Below are positions 50,436 through 59,522 of a stretch of DNA of 64,000 nucleotides, one piece after another. The stretch's first letter is position 1. Every line of letters starts with the position of its first letter. Under the pieces are notes generated by a model. It made no database searches. It worked only from the letters and a program-made list of their open reading frames with translations, and was not told the DNA's origin. The stretch spans positions 496,001 through 560,000 of the forward strand of contig NZ_CP102950.1 of NCBI RefSeq assembly GCF_024741795.1, in the 5' to 3' direction. The translations under genes were made by a program, and so were the position numbers. This stretch comes from Arthrobacter sp. CJ23 (lineage in GTDB: Bacteria; Actinomycetota; Actinomycetes; Actinomycetales; Micrococcaceae).

Positions 50436-50487
50436 GTACGACGACGGTCGGCCCCTTCCACAGGGAAGGCACCGGCCGTCGTCGTAC
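50436..50487 (+). terminator. GACGACGG-type terminator after the sigma operon
   Basis: GTACGACGACGG and CCGTCGTCGTAC form a perfect 12-bp outer stem, with CCTTCC-ACAG-GGAAGG inside. No U tract. Confidence 0.78.
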
Positions 50488-50551
50488 TGGAGCTGATTCA
50501 TTCATAAATTCGATCCACGGGACCTCCGGGCCCCTGGAGTAGGCTTGGGAC

Positions 50552-50977
50552 ATGACGCACGTCAATGATCCGGCCGTCGTAGACCGCCTCATGCGAACAA
50601 AAGGCCGCTGGGCAATCGTGGGGCTGAGCACGAATGAGTGGCGCTCCGCCTTCGAGGTGGCCCTCTATGTACGCGGCACCATGGGCATGGAGATCATCCC
50701 CATCAACCAGCGGGGCGAGGACGTCCACGGCGAAACCGGCTACAAGTTCCTCTCCGACGTGCCCCTGGAACGCCAGCCCATCGACGTGGTGGACTGCTTC
50801 GTGAATTCCCAGCGCGTGGGAGCCGTGGTGGACCAGGCCATCGAGGCCGGCGCGAAGGCCGTGTGGCTGCAGCTTGGCGTGATCGACGAGGACGCTGCGG
50901 AGCGGGCCAAGGCCGCAGGACTGGACGTCGTCATGAACCTCTGCCCGGCCCAGATGGGCTGGCGTTACGGCCTGTAG
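50552..50977 (+). CDS. CoA-binding domain protein (YccU-like)
   Basis: 141 residues of the Rossmann-type CoA-binding family: WAIVGLSTNEWRSAFEVALY near the start, IIPINQRGEDVHGE, and the late GAKAVWLQLGVIDEDAAERAKAAGLDVVMNLCPAQ. Members bind CoA or related nucleotides; no reaction is established. The ATG at 50552 is preceded by GGACA only. It is a single gene after a terminator. Confidence 0.85.
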   Translation: MTHVNDPAVVDRLMRTKGRWAIVGLSTNEWRSAFEVALYVRGTMGMEIIPINQRGEDVHGETGYKFLSDVPLERQPIDVVDCFVNSQRVGAVVDQAIEAGAKAVWLQLGVIDEDAAERAKAAGLDVVMNLCPAQMGWRYGL

Positions 50978-51052
50978 CGCGGCCGTTAACTGCCGAGACA
51001 CCGTGGGCTGCTAATCTGCTGAGGAACCTGCTCCTCGACCACCGGGACTGCG

Positions 51053-51955
51053 ATGTGTGACGATCACGCTGGAGTGGCAGCCGCCCCCAACCGCCGGGCC
51101 GCGATCGGTGTTCTTGGTGCCTCCCTTCTGGCCAGCCTCAATGCCTGTGCCGCTCCGGCAACCACCACGTCGGAGGCGACGCCCAGCGCCGGTGTCCCGG
51201 CGTCGGGAGCCCCCTCTGCGACGGCGCGGTCGACTGCGGCCGGCACGCCCGGCGCAACGCCGGCACTGACCGCCGCCACACCGACGGCGACACCCACGCC
51301 GACGCCGACTGTCACGAAGCGCATCCGGCGGACCTTCATCCCGGACCTCGCTCTGCCTCCGGTCAGGAACGGACTGGCCCCGGTGATCACCAGGATCCAG
51401 ACCAAACGTCCCGTTGTGTTCCTCACGATCGATGACGGCAACACCAAGACGCCCGAGATGGTCAGGCTCATGGCTGAGTACGACTACCCGGCGTCGCTGT
51501 TCCTGACGAAGAATGCCGTGCAGGGCAATCCGACGTTCTTCAAGGCGTTCCAGGCCCAGGGCAGCCTCATCGAGAACCACACGGTTTCGCACAACGTCAA
51601 CATGGTCCGGCAATGGAGCTACCAGCAGCAGCTCAACGACATCGAGGGCATGCAGCAGTTCGCCACCGAACAGTACGGACGCCGCCCCACGCTGTTCCGG
51701 CCGCCCGGAGGCGCGTACTCCGGCGCCATGCAGCAGGCCGTGGCCGCCGCCGGGATGAAAGCGATCGTGACCTGGGAAGCCAAGGCCAATGCCGGCAGGA
51801 TGGACTACCAGGTGGGCAATTCGCTGCGCCCCGGGGACATCGTGCTGATGCACTTCCGCCCCGAGTTCGCGGCGGACCTGGCAGCCTTCCGCGCGGCCCA
51901 GCTCGCCGCCGGCCTGGAGGTCGTGCTGCTGGAGGACTTCCTCGGCGTGGCCTGA
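51053..51955 (+). CDS. Polysaccharide deacetylase lipoprotein (NodB domain)
   Basis: 300 residues. Residues 12-32 are a signal with a lipobox-like LASLNAC (Cys about 32), then a Thr/Ala/Pro-rich linker to about residue 88. The NodB domain has motif 1 TIDDGN (about 124-129), motif 2 ENHTVSHN and motif 3 RPPGG. These supply the catalytic Asp and the metal-binding Asp-His-His, so it probably removes N- or O-acetyl groups from a cell-wall or capsular glycan outside the membrane. Confidence 0.88.
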   Translation: MCDDHAGVAAAPNRRAAIGVLGASLLASLNACAAPATTTSEATPSAGVPASGAPSATARSTAAGTPGATPALTAATPTATPTPTPTVTKRIRRTFIPDLALPPVRNGLAPVITRIQTKRPVVFLTIDDGNTKTPEMVRLMAEYDYPASLFLTKNAVQGNPTFFKAFQAQGSLIENHTVSHNVNMVRQWSYQQQLNDIEGMQQFATEQYGRRPTLFRPPGGAYSGAMQQAVAAAGMKAIVTWEAKANAGRMDYQVGNSLRPGDIVLMHFRPEFAADLAAFRAAQLAAGLEVVLLEDFLGVA

Positions 51956-51978
51956 GGCTGCACTCTGTGTTGGCCGGC

Positions 51979-52041
51979 CACGCCCGCCGTCGGGCGTGCG
52001 CCGGTTGCCGGGCGTGCGCCGGTTGCCGGGCGTGCGCCCGG
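51979..52041. repeat. Hairpin plus 18-bp direct repeats
   Basis: CACGCCCG-CCGT-CGGGCGTG (51979-51998) is a terminator-like hairpin past the deacetylase stop. Its right arm begins the repeat CGGGCGTGCGCCGGTTGC, present twice (51991-52008, 52009-52026) with a third partial copy to 52041, ending just before the next gene. Confidence 0.75.
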
Positions 52042-52053
52042 TAGGCTCGCCCC

Positions 52054-52464
52054 ATGGACGTTTCCCATCTCCGTGAGATCTGCCTGGGGTTCCCCGGTAC
52101 CTTTGAGGACTTCCCCTTCGGCCCCGAGACCTCCGTGTTCAAGGTGCGGGCCGCGGTGGCCGGCGGGGCCCGGCATGAGGCCAAGATGTTCGCCCTCTCG
52201 GCCATGGACCCGGACAACTGGTCCGTCAGCCTCAAATGCGAACCGGCCCTGGCCGAGCAACTGCGGGCCGCCCACCCCGAAATCACCGGCGCCTGGCACA
52301 TGAACAAAACCCACTGGAACGGCGTCCGCCTGGACGGAGCCCTGCCGGACGACATGGTCCGGGACATGGTGGAGGACTCCTACGACCTGGTGGTGGCCAC
52401 GCTGAGCCGCAAGCAGCAGGAACAGCTCGGCTGGGCCCGGCTCGCCCAGGGGCGCAGTACCTGA
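52054..52464 (+). CDS. MmcQ/YjbR family protein
   Basis: 136 residues. LREICLGFPGTFEDFPFG near the start, FALSAMDPDNWSVSLKCEPALAEQLR and HMNKTHWNGVRLDG match the YjbR/MmcQ family (CyaY-like fold, often called DNA-binding without direct proof). The ATG at 52054 follows the 18-bp repeat, with GGTAGG upstream. Confidence 0.75.
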   Translation: MDVSHLREICLGFPGTFEDFPFGPETSVFKVRAAVAGGARHEAKMFALSAMDPDNWSVSLKCEPALAEQLRAAHPEITGAWHMNKTHWNGVRLDGALPDDMVRDMVEDSYDLVVATLSRKQQEQLGWARLAQGRST

Positions 52465-52559
52465 CGCCACGCTCCAGGACCTGCACACGGTGCGGCTTTC
52501 CGGCTAGCTTGGGAGTGCACATCCAACCCCGCAGCCGAGAGCTGATCAGGAGCAGGCAG

Positions 52560-53189
52560 ATGCTGGAACAACGCACCCTTGACGAACTATGGGACTTCGC
52601 CGATCCGGCGGCGTCCGAGACGAGATTCCGGGCCGCGATGGCGGACGGAAAGTACGACGACGACGAGCGGGCCGAGCTGGCAACGCAACTTGGCCGGGCC
52701 ATCGGACTGCAGGACCGCTTTGAGGAAGCGGATGCCCTGCTGGACGCGATCGACGGCGGGCAGGATCCCACCGTGGGCGTGCGGATCCTGCTGGAGCGGG
52801 GCCGGATCCTGAACTCAAGCGGGCACGCGGCCATGGCCGTGCCCCTTTTTGAGCAGGCCGCCGAACTTGCCGACCATCTGAGCGAGGAATTCCTCGCCGT
52901 CGACTCCCTCCACATGCTGGCGATCGCAGACGCGGCCCACGCCGAATCCTGGACGCGCAGCGCGCTTGAATACGCCTCCACCGTGCACGATGACCGCACG
53001 CGCCGATGGATGGTCTCCCTGCACAGCAGCCTTGGTTGGATCCTGCACGCGGCTGCGCGTTTCCCCGAGGCCATGGTGGAGTTCCAGCTGGCCGAGCAGT
53101 GGGCAGAGCGCGTGGGCACGGAAAACCAGCAATTACGGGCCCGGGAAGCCATAAATGAGTGCGGAAAGTCGCTCGCGAGAGGACACTGA
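52560..53189 (+). CDS. TPR-like helical repeat protein
   Basis: 209 residues from the ATG at 52560, with AGGAGCAGGC upstream. It is almost wholly helical, with repeating pairs such as AELATQLGRAIGLQDRFEEADALLDAI and MVSLHSSLGWILHAAARFPEAMVEFQLAEQWAER, like tetratricopeptide repeats. Probably a protein-protein interaction scaffold; partners unknown. It is a single gene, the last before ngcEFG. Confidence 0.65.
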   Translation: MLEQRTLDELWDFADPAASETRFRAAMADGKYDDDERAELATQLGRAIGLQDRFEEADALLDAIDGGQDPTVGVRILLERGRILNSSGHAAMAVPLFEQAAELADHLSEEFLAVDSLHMLAIADAAHAESWTRSALEYASTVHDDRTRRWMVSLHSSLGWILHAAARFPEAMVEFQLAEQWAERVGTENQQLRAREAINECGKSLARGH

Positions 53190-53257
53190 GAGGGACTCCG
53201 AAGCCGCAAAAGAGGTGATTGCGAGGGATCACAAAAAGATCACACTTTGACAAATGT

Positions 53258-53293
53258 TGATCGAAACTAGCGCCAAATATTGATTTTCGATCA
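53258..53293. promoter_or_regulatory. Inverted repeat in the ngcE promoter
   Basis: TGATCGAAA (53258-53266) and TTTCGATCA (53285-53293) are exact inverted repeats, resembling DeoR-family operators. A TTGACA lies at 53247-53252 and a direct GATCACA pair at 53227-53244. No DasR box (TGGTCTAGACCA-like) was found. Confidence 0.5.
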
Positions 53294-53408
53294 TCCGTGG
53301 TGAAGTATGTCACACGAAGGACGGCGCCGTTTGTGACCGTCCCCACTGCCCGACTACCGGCCTCCGTGCCGCAGCAGTCGGCACAACGAGTCACTGGAGG
53401 GTTTAGAA

Positions 53409-54818
53409 ATGAACGTTCAGCACCAGTCCCTTGGCCGCCGCGGATTCCTGCGCGGGGCGCTCGCAGCAGCCGTGCTCGTGCCCATGGGTGGCGCACTGGC
53501 TTCCTGCGCGGCAGGCGGCGGCGGAACCACCACCGGCCCCACGGGAACCATCTCGGACGCCAACCCGTTCGGCATGGCTGACAAGTCCACCGTTGACGCC
53601 GTGATCTTCAAGGGCGGCTACGGCATCGACTACGTCGACTTCGCCGGCAAGTCCTTCGAGAAGGCGCACTCCGGTTCCACCGCCAAGATCGCTCCGTCCA
53701 CGGACATCGCCCAGGAACTGCAGCCGCGCTTCGTCGGCGGCAACCCGCCGGACCTCATTGACAACTCCGGCGCCAAGTCCATCGGCTTCAGCACCATCCT
53801 GGCGCAGCTGGAGGACCTGAACAGCGTGGTCAACGCCAAGAACCTCGAGGGCAAGGTCATCAAGGACACCCTCTACGGCGGCGTCCTGGCCCCGGGCACC
53901 TTCGAAGGCAAGCTGGCCGCACTGAACTACGTGCTGACCGTTTTCGCCATGTGGTACTCCGACTCCCTGCTCAAGGAAAACGGCTGGTCGGTCCCCAAGA
54001 CCTGGGACGAGATGTATGCGCTCGGCGAAAAGGCCAAGGCCAAAGGCAAGTACCTGTTCCTCTGGGGAAAGGAAGCGGCCACGTACTACCAGGAAATGGC
54101 GATCTCCTCCGCCGTCAAGGAAGGCGGCCACGATGTCCGCCTGGGCCTGGAAAACCTGAAGGCCGACTGCTGGTCCCACCCGGCCCTGCAGAGCGTCTTC
54201 ACCGCCATGGACAAGATCATCAAGGCAGGCTTCTTCAAGCCCGGCGGCTCGGGCACCCAGTTCACCGCTGCCCAGGCGCAGTGGAGCAACGCCCAGGAGG
54301 CCGTGTTCTACCCGTCCGGCTCGTGGATTGAAAACGAGATGAAGGACCAGACCAAGGCCGGATTCAACATGACCGGCGCTCCGGTCCCTTCGGTCACCAC
54401 CGGCTCCAAGCTGCCTTACGCCTCGCTGCACAGCGCCGCAGGCGAACCGTTCATTGTCCCGTCCCAGGGCAAGAACGTGGCCGGCGGCAAGGAACTGCTC
54501 CGCGTCATGCTGTCCAAGGAAGCGGCCACCAACTTCGCCAAGACCAAGCTGGCCCCCACCATCGTCAAGGACACCGTCCCGGCCGATGGCTTCGGCTCCA
54601 CCGCCCTGGTCTCGCAGACCAAGCTGCTCGAGGCTGCCGGCGAGAACATCTACACCTGGAACTTCATTGACCTGTACGGCACCAACAAGGACCAGCTGGT
54701 CGTCTGGAACACCTTCCTCGACGGCAAATCGGACGTGGCAACCCTGACGTCGGAACTGCAGAAGATCACCGACAAGGTCCGCAACGACAGCTCGGTCAAG
54801 AAGATTGAAGTGAAGTGA
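53409..54818 (+). CDS. ngcE: N-acetylglucosamine/chitobiose ABC transporter binding protein
   Basis: 469 residues. The signal carries both a twin-arginine motif (GRRGFLRGALA) and a lipobox (ALASC, Cys about 37), so it is a Tat-exported lipoprotein. The family 1 solute-binding domain has PRFVGGNPPDLIDNSG, MWYSDSLLKENGW and VFYPSGSWIENEM, matching NgcE of Streptomyces. It binds GlcNAc or diacetylchitobiose from chitin breakdown. Its TGA overlaps the GTG of the permease. Confidence 0.85.
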   Translation: MNVQHQSLGRRGFLRGALAAAVLVPMGGALASCAAGGGGTTTGPTGTISDANPFGMADKSTVDAVIFKGGYGIDYVDFAGKSFEKAHSGSTAKIAPSTDIAQELQPRFVGGNPPDLIDNSGAKSIGFSTILAQLEDLNSVVNAKNLEGKVIKDTLYGGVLAPGTFEGKLAALNYVLTVFAMWYSDSLLKENGWSVPKTWDEMYALGEKAKAKGKYLFLWGKEAATYYQEMAISSAVKEGGHDVRLGLENLKADCWSHPALQSVFTAMDKIIKAGFFKPGGSGTQFTAAQAQWSNAQEAVFYPSGSWIENEMKDQTKAGFNMTGAPVPSVTTGSKLPYASLHSAAGEPFIVPSQGKNVAGGKELLRVMLSKEAATNFAKTKLAPTIVKDTVPADGFGSTALVSQTKLLEAAGENIYTWNFIDLYGTNKDQLVVWNTFLDGKSDVATLTSELQKITDKVRNDSSVKKIEVK

Positions 54819-55837
54819 CCGTAGTGAAGACAAAGCAGCGCCGGAACGACGAGGCCCTGGCCGCCGTCGTTCCGGCCACCGCTCCACCCGCCGTCAGGCG
54901 GCGGCGCAAGCCACTGACGTGGGACAAGATCAGCTTCTTCGCGGTGTTCCTCGGGCTGCCGCTGGCCATCTACCTCCTGTTCGTGATCTGGCCGTTCGTG
55001 CAGGCCTTCGGGTACTCCATGACCGACTGGACAGGGTTCTCGCCCACCCAGAACTTCATTGGCCTTGAGAACTACGTGAAGATCTTCACGGACGACATCT
55101 TCATGAAGGCCATGGGGAACAACATCCTGCTGGTCATCTTCCTGCCGATCGTCACCATCATCCTCAGCCTGGTGCTGGCGACCTTGGTGACCGTGGGCGG
55201 AAGCAGCAAGGGCCAGATCAAGGGCCTGCGCAACTCCAGCTTCTACCGCGTGGTGTCCTTCTTCCCGTACACCATCCCCGCCATCGCCATCGGCATCATG
55301 TGGGGCCAGATCTACGATCCCTCCGGCGGCCTGCTGAACGGTATCCTCACCGGGCTGGGCCTTGACCAGTTCAAGGACTTCGCCTGGCTGGGCGACAAGA
55401 ACACCGCCATGATCGCCACCATGTTCGTGATCGTGTGGGGCTTTGTGGGCTTCTACATGGTCCTGTTCGTGGCCGGCATCAAGGGCATCCCGGCCGAGCT
55501 GTTCGAGGCTGCAAGGATCGACGGCGCTGGCCGCTTCCGCACCGCCGTGTCCATCACCATCCCGCTGATCCGGGACAACATCCAGACCGCCTACATCTAC
55601 ATGGGCATCCTGGCGCTGGACGCGTTTGTCTACATGGCCGCCCTGAACTCCGGCGGCGGCCCGGACAACTCCACCCTGGTGATGGCACAGCAGCTGTTCT
55701 TCACCGCCTTCAGCAAGGGCCAGTTCGGCCTGGCCAGCGCCATGGGCGTCGTGCTGGCCATTACCACCCTGATCTTCTCCGGCCTCGTGTTCCTGGTTAA
55801 CAGGCTCACCGGCGGAGACAAGGATGTGTCCATCTGA
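54815..55837 (+). CDS. ngcF: Carbohydrate ABC transporter permease, NgcF type
   Basis: 340 residues from a GTG overlapping the ngcE stop. About 40 cytoplasmic residues, then six membrane helices; the EAA loop is FEAARIDGAGRFRTAVSITIPL. It overlaps ngcG by one base. The operon carries no ATPase, as in Streptomyces ngcEFG, where a shared MsiK-type ATPase is used. Confidence 0.85.
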   Translation: MTVVKTKQRRNDEALAAVVPATAPPAVRRRRKPLTWDKISFFAVFLGLPLAIYLLFVIWPFVQAFGYSMTDWTGFSPTQNFIGLENYVKIFTDDIFMKAMGNNILLVIFLPIVTIILSLVLATLVTVGGSSKGQIKGLRNSSFYRVVSFFPYTIPAIAIGIMWGQIYDPSGGLLNGILTGLGLDQFKDFAWLGDKNTAMIATMFVIVWGFVGFYMVLFVAGIKGIPAELFEAARIDGAGRFRTAVSITIPLIRDNIQTAYIYMGILALDAFVYMAALNSGGGPDNSTLVMAQQLFFTAFSKGQFGLASAMGVVLAITTLIFSGLVFLVNRLTGGDKDVSI

Positions 55838-56730
55838 TGAGTACAAAGTTCGTCAACCAGGAAATGAAGTCGCTGCACTTCAACCCGCGCAAGCCGGCCT
55901 CCGCACCTGTGGACAAGGTGGTGGGAGCCGTCTCGCACACGGCCCTGACCATCTGGTCGCTGATCGTGATCCTGCCGCTGCTGTGGACCTTCATGTCCTC
56001 CTTCAAGACGTCCAGCGAGATCTTCGCCTCGCCGTTCGCCCTGCCCTCGCAGTGGCGCTTCGACAACTACGTCCGGGCCTGGACCGAGGCCGGCATCGGC
56101 AGCTACTTCCTGAACTCCGTCATCGTGGTGGGTTCGGCACTGGTGATCGTCATGGTGCTGGGCGCCATGTGCGCCTATGTGCTGGCGCGCTACACCTTCC
56201 CCGGCAGCAGGGCGATCTACTACCTGATGCTGGCCGGCCTGACCTTCCCGATCTTCCTCGCCATGGTCCCGTTGTTCTTTGTCCTGAAGAACATGGGCCT
56301 GCTGAACACCCTGCCGGGGCTCATCATCGTATACGTGGGCTTCGCCCTGCCGTTCACCGTGTTCTTCCTGTTCTCCTTCTTCAAGTCGCTGCCGCACGAA
56401 ATCACCGAGGCGGCCTCCCTGGATGGGGCAGGGGAGTGGCGGACCTTCTTCCAGGTCATGCTGCCGATGGCCAAGCCCGGGCTCGCGTCCGTGGCCATCT
56501 TCAACTTCCTGGGCCTGTGGAACCAGTTCCTCATCCCCGTGTCGATCAACGCAGCCGGACCACGGGTGCTCTCCCAGGGCCTGGCGGCCTTCGCCGGCCA
56601 GATGGGCTACGCGGTGGACTTCGGCGCGCTGTTCGCCGCCGTCACCGTCACGGTGGTCCCGGTGCTGATCGTGTACATCATCTTCCAGCGCCAGCTGCAG
56701 GGTTCGGTGTCGCAGGGCACCTCCAAGTAG
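55837..56730 (+). CDS. ngcG: Carbohydrate ABC transporter permease, NgcG type
   Basis: 297 residues with six membrane helices. The EAA loop is TEAASLDGAGEWRTFFQVMLPMAKPG, and the helix-rich C-terminus ends QRQLQGSVSQG. It completes the NgcE-F-G uptake system and is followed by a strong terminator. Confidence 0.85.
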   Translation: MSTKFVNQEMKSLHFNPRKPASAPVDKVVGAVSHTALTIWSLIVILPLLWTFMSSFKTSSEIFASPFALPSQWRFDNYVRAWTEAGIGSYFLNSVIVVGSALVIVMVLGAMCAYVLARYTFPGSRAIYYLMLAGLTFPIFLAMVPLFFVLKNMGLLNTLPGLIIVYVGFALPFTVFFLFSFFKSLPHEITEAASLDGAGEWRTFFQVMLPMAKPGLASVAIFNFLGLWNQFLIPVSINAAGPRVLSQGLAAFAGQMGYAVDFGALFAAVTVTVVPVLIVYIIFQRQLQGSVSQGTSK

Positions 56731-56748
56731 TACGGCTCTCCCGAGCCA

Positions 56749-56794
56749 CGCCCGACGGCGGCCCCCACCTCAGGGTGGGGGCCGCCGTCGGGCG
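56749..56794 (+). terminator. Terminator after ngcEFG
   Basis: CGCCCGACGGCGG and CCGCCGTCGGGCG are the outer arms of a perfect 21-bp stem with a very short loop. TTTCC follows. Confidence 0.85.
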
Positions 56795-56823
56795 TTTCCG
56801 CTGCCAACCGCCATAATGGGCGC

Positions 56824-57117
56824 ATGTGGATTGGCTGGATCGAGTTCGACATCCTCCTGGGAGACGTCCAGAGCCTGAAGGAGAAACGCTCGCTGGTGCG
56901 CCCGTTGATCGCGGAGCTCAAGAGGCGCTTCGAGGTCACGGCGGCTGAGACGGGCCACCTGGAGCAGCACCGGCGGGCCTTGGTGGGTGCCGGCCTTGTC
57001 GCGGCGGACCGGGCGCACCTCGTGGAGGTGCTCGACGCCGTCGAGCGCTTTGTGGCGGCCCGTCCCGAGCTTGAGCTGCTCAGCGCCCGGCAGCGGGATC
57101 TCCACAGCGAAGACTGA
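56824..57117 (+). CDS. DUF503 protein
   Basis: 97 residues. The start MWIGWIEFDILLGDVQSLKEKR followed by a RRFEVTAAET-like stretch matches DUF503 (YlxP-like ribosome/translation-associated small proteins). The visible function is limited; in Bacillus relatives the gene sits in the nusA-infB operon, which is not the case here. Confidence 0.8.
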   Translation: MWIGWIEFDILLGDVQSLKEKRSLVRPLIAELKRRFEVTAAETGHLEQHRRALVGAGLVAADRAHLVEVLDAVERFVAARPELELLSARQRDLHSED

Positions 57118-57129
57118 GCACCAACGCAA

Positions 57130-57198
57130 AAACCGCACCCGCTGCGGACCGCGGCACCCATTTTGAATGGATGCGTTGGTCCGCAACGGGTGCGGTTT
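57130..57198. terminator. Bidirectional terminator between DUF503 and purL
   Basis: AAACCGCACCCG and CGGGTGCGGTTT form a perfect 12-bp stem, with further pairing (GCGGACC / GGTCCGC) inside. The arms carry A and T ends for both strands. Confidence 0.75.
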
Positions 57199-57212
57199 CT
57201 AAAGTTCCGGCC

Positions 57213-59522
57213 TTAGCCGAAGTACTTCGGCAGGGTGGCCTCGTGGGCTTCGCGGAGGGCGTCGAGCGAAAGCGTCTCCACGCCGTTGATCTCCAACTGG
57301 CCGCCGGCAGCGTCAACCACGCCGACCCGGAGGTGGGCGAAGCCGCGGGCGGTGCACATGTCCTTGAAGCGGACTTCCTCGGAGCGGGGAACCGCCACGA
57401 TGGCACGTGCCTGGGACTCGGAGAACAGGGCGGTGAACAGGTCCACGCCGTCGCGCTCCAGCAGTTCCTCAAGCGCAATGCGGGCACCGACGCCGTAGCG
57501 CAGCGAGGACTCGACGAGGGCCGCCGCGAGGCCGCCTTCGGAGAGGTCGTGCGCGGAGTCGATCATGCCGTCGCGGGAAGCGTTGATCAGGATCTCGCCC
57601 AGCTCGCGCTCGGCGGCGAGGTCAACCTTCGGCGGCAGGCCGCCGAGGTGTCCGCGCAGGTTGGACCATTCCGAACCGTCCAGCTCAGCAGCCGTGGTGC
57701 CCAGCAGGTAGATGGCCTGGCCGTCTTCCTTCCAGCCCGACGGCGTGCGGCGGGCGACGTCGTCGAGCTTGCCGAGCACTGCCACCACGGGGGAGGGGTG
57801 GATCGGCGTGGTGCCGGTCTGGTTGTACAGGGAGACGTTGCCGCCGGTGACCGGGATGCCGAGCACCATGCAGGCATCGGACAGGCCGCGGATGGCCTCG
57901 GCGAGCTGCCACATGACATCCGGGTCCTCGGGGGAACCGAAGTTCAGGCAGTCGCTGACGGCCATCGGAACGGCGCCGGAGGTGGCCACGTTGCGGTAGG
58001 CCTCGGCCAGCGCGAGCTGTGCACCGTGGTACGGGTCGAGGTAGGTGTAGCGGCCGTTGGCGTCGGTGGCCAGGGCAACGCCCAGGCCGGTTTCCTCGTC
58101 CACGCGGACCACGCCGGCGTCGTCCGGGAACGCCATGGCGGTGTTGCCGCCGACGTAGCGGTCGTACTGCTTGGTGATCCAGGACTTGTCGCACATGTTC
58201 GGCGAGGCGACCAGTTCGGTGACGGCGGCAGCCAGTTCCGCAGGGGCGGAGGGGCGGCCGGCATCCTGCACGGAGCCGGTGAACGAGTCGGCCTGCACGG
58301 AGTCCTGCCACGAGGGGCGGGCGTACGGGCGGTCGTAGACCGGGCCGTCGTGGGCGACGGTGCGCGGGTCGACGTCGACGATGACTTCGCCGTCCCAGGT
58401 GATGATGAGGCGGCCGGTGTCGGTGACCTCGCCCAGCCAGGAGTACTCCACGGCCCACTTGTCCATGACCGCTTCGAAAGCGGCGATGTTCCCGGGCGTG
58501 ACCACGGCCATCATGCGTTCCTGCGACTCGGACATCAGGATTTCGCCCGGGGTCAGAGTGGGGTCGCGCAGCAGTACGGAGGTCAGCTCGACTTCCATGC
58601 CGCCGTCGCCGTTGGAGGCCAGTTCCGAGGTGGCGCAGGAGATGCCTGCGGCGCCGAGGTCCTGGATGCCTTCAACGAGGGAGCCCTTGAACAGCTCGAG
58701 GCAGCACTCGATGAGCACCTTTTCTGCGAAGGGGTCACCCACCTGCACGGCGGGGCGCTTGGACGGCTTGGTGTCGTCGAAGGACTCGGAGGCCAGCACC
58801 GAGGCGCCGCCGATGCCGTCGCCGCCGGTGCGTGCACCGAACAGGACAACCTTGTTGCCCTTGCCGGAGGCGTTGGCGAGGCGGATGTCCTCGTGGCGCA
58901 TGACGCCAACGGCCAGCGCGTTGACCAGCGGGTTGCCCTGGTACACGGCGTCGAAGACCATTTCGCCGCCGATGTTGGGCAGGCCGAGGGAGTTGCCGTA
59001 GCCGCCGATGCCGGCAACGGCACCGTGCATGACGCGGGCGGTGTCCGGGTGGTCAATGGCACCGAAACGCAGCGGGTCCATCACGGCAACCGGGCGGGCG
59101 CCCATGGAGATGATGTCGCGGACGATGCCGCCGATGCCGGTTGCGGCACCCTGGTAGGGCTCCACGAACGACGGCGAGTTGTGGGACTCGATCTTGAACG
59201 TCACGGCCCAGCCGTCGCCCAGGTTGGTGACGCCGGCGTTCTCGCCGATGCCCACCAGCATGTCCTTCTTCATCTCGTCGGTCACCTTTTCGCCGAACTG
59301 GCGCAGGTGGTTCTTCGAGGACTTGTAGGAGCAGTGCTCGCTCCACATCACGGAGTACATGGCCAGCTCGGCGCCGGTGGGGCGGCGGCCCAGCACCTTG
59401 ACGACCTCGTCGAACTCGTTCTGCTTCAGGCCGAGCTCGGCCCAGGGCAGCTCGGTGTCCGGCGTCTTGGCAGCGTTCTCGACCGTGTCGATGTTGAACT
59501 TCTTGGTGGTTTCGGTGCTCAC
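57213..59522 (-). CDS. purL: Phosphoribosylformylglycinamidine synthase subunit PurL
   Basis: 769 residues, the small-type PurL that works with PurQ and PurS. It converts FGAR to FGAM with ATP and glutamine-derived ammonia. The AIR-synthase-like repeats show [48 protein letters not shown] and [12 protein letters not shown]; the second half has [11 protein letters not shown] and [10 protein letters not shown]. The GTG at 59522 overlaps the purQ stop by 4 bp (GTGA). Confidence 0.96.
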   Translation of the reverse strand: MSTETTKKFNIDTVENAAKTPDTELPWAELGLKQNEFDEVVKVLGRRPTGAELAMYSVMWSEHCSYKSSKNHLRQFGEKVTDEMKKDMLVGIGENAGVTNLGDGWAVTFKIESHNSPSFVEPYQGAATGIGGIVRDIISMGARPVAVMDPLRFGAIDHPDTARVMHGAVAGIGGYGNSLGLPNIGGEMVFDAVYQGNPLVNALAVGVMRHEDIRLANASGKGNKVVLFGARTGGDGIGGASVLASESFDDTKPSKRPAVQVGDPFAEKVLIECCLELFKGSLVEGIQDLGAAGISCATSELASNGDGGMEVELTSVLLRDPTLTPGEILMSESQERMMAVVTPGNIAAFEAVMDKWAVEYSWLGEVTDTGRLIITWDGEVIVDVDPRTVAHDGPVYDRPYARPSWQDSVQADSFTGSVQDAGRPSAPAELAAAVTELVASPNMCDKSWITKQYDRYVGGNTAMAFPDDAGVVRVDEETGLGVALATDANGRYTYLDPYHGAQLALAEAYRNVATSGAVPMAVSDCLNFGSPEDPDVMWQLAEAIRGLSDACMVLGIPVTGGNVSLYNQTGTTPIHPSPVVAVLGKLDDVARRTPSGWKEDGQAIYLLGTTAAELDGSEWSNLRGHLGGLPPKVDLAAERELGEILINASRDGMIDSAHDLSEGGLAAALVESSLRYGVGARIALEELLERDGVDLFTALFSESQARAIVAVPRSEEVRFKDMCTARGFAHLRVGVVDAAGGQLEINGVETLSLDALREAHEATLPKYFG

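Noticed and set aside
53227..53300. DasR (dre) box for ngcEFG
   Set aside because: No sequence resembling TGGTCTAGACCA was found; the inverted repeat present has different half-sites.
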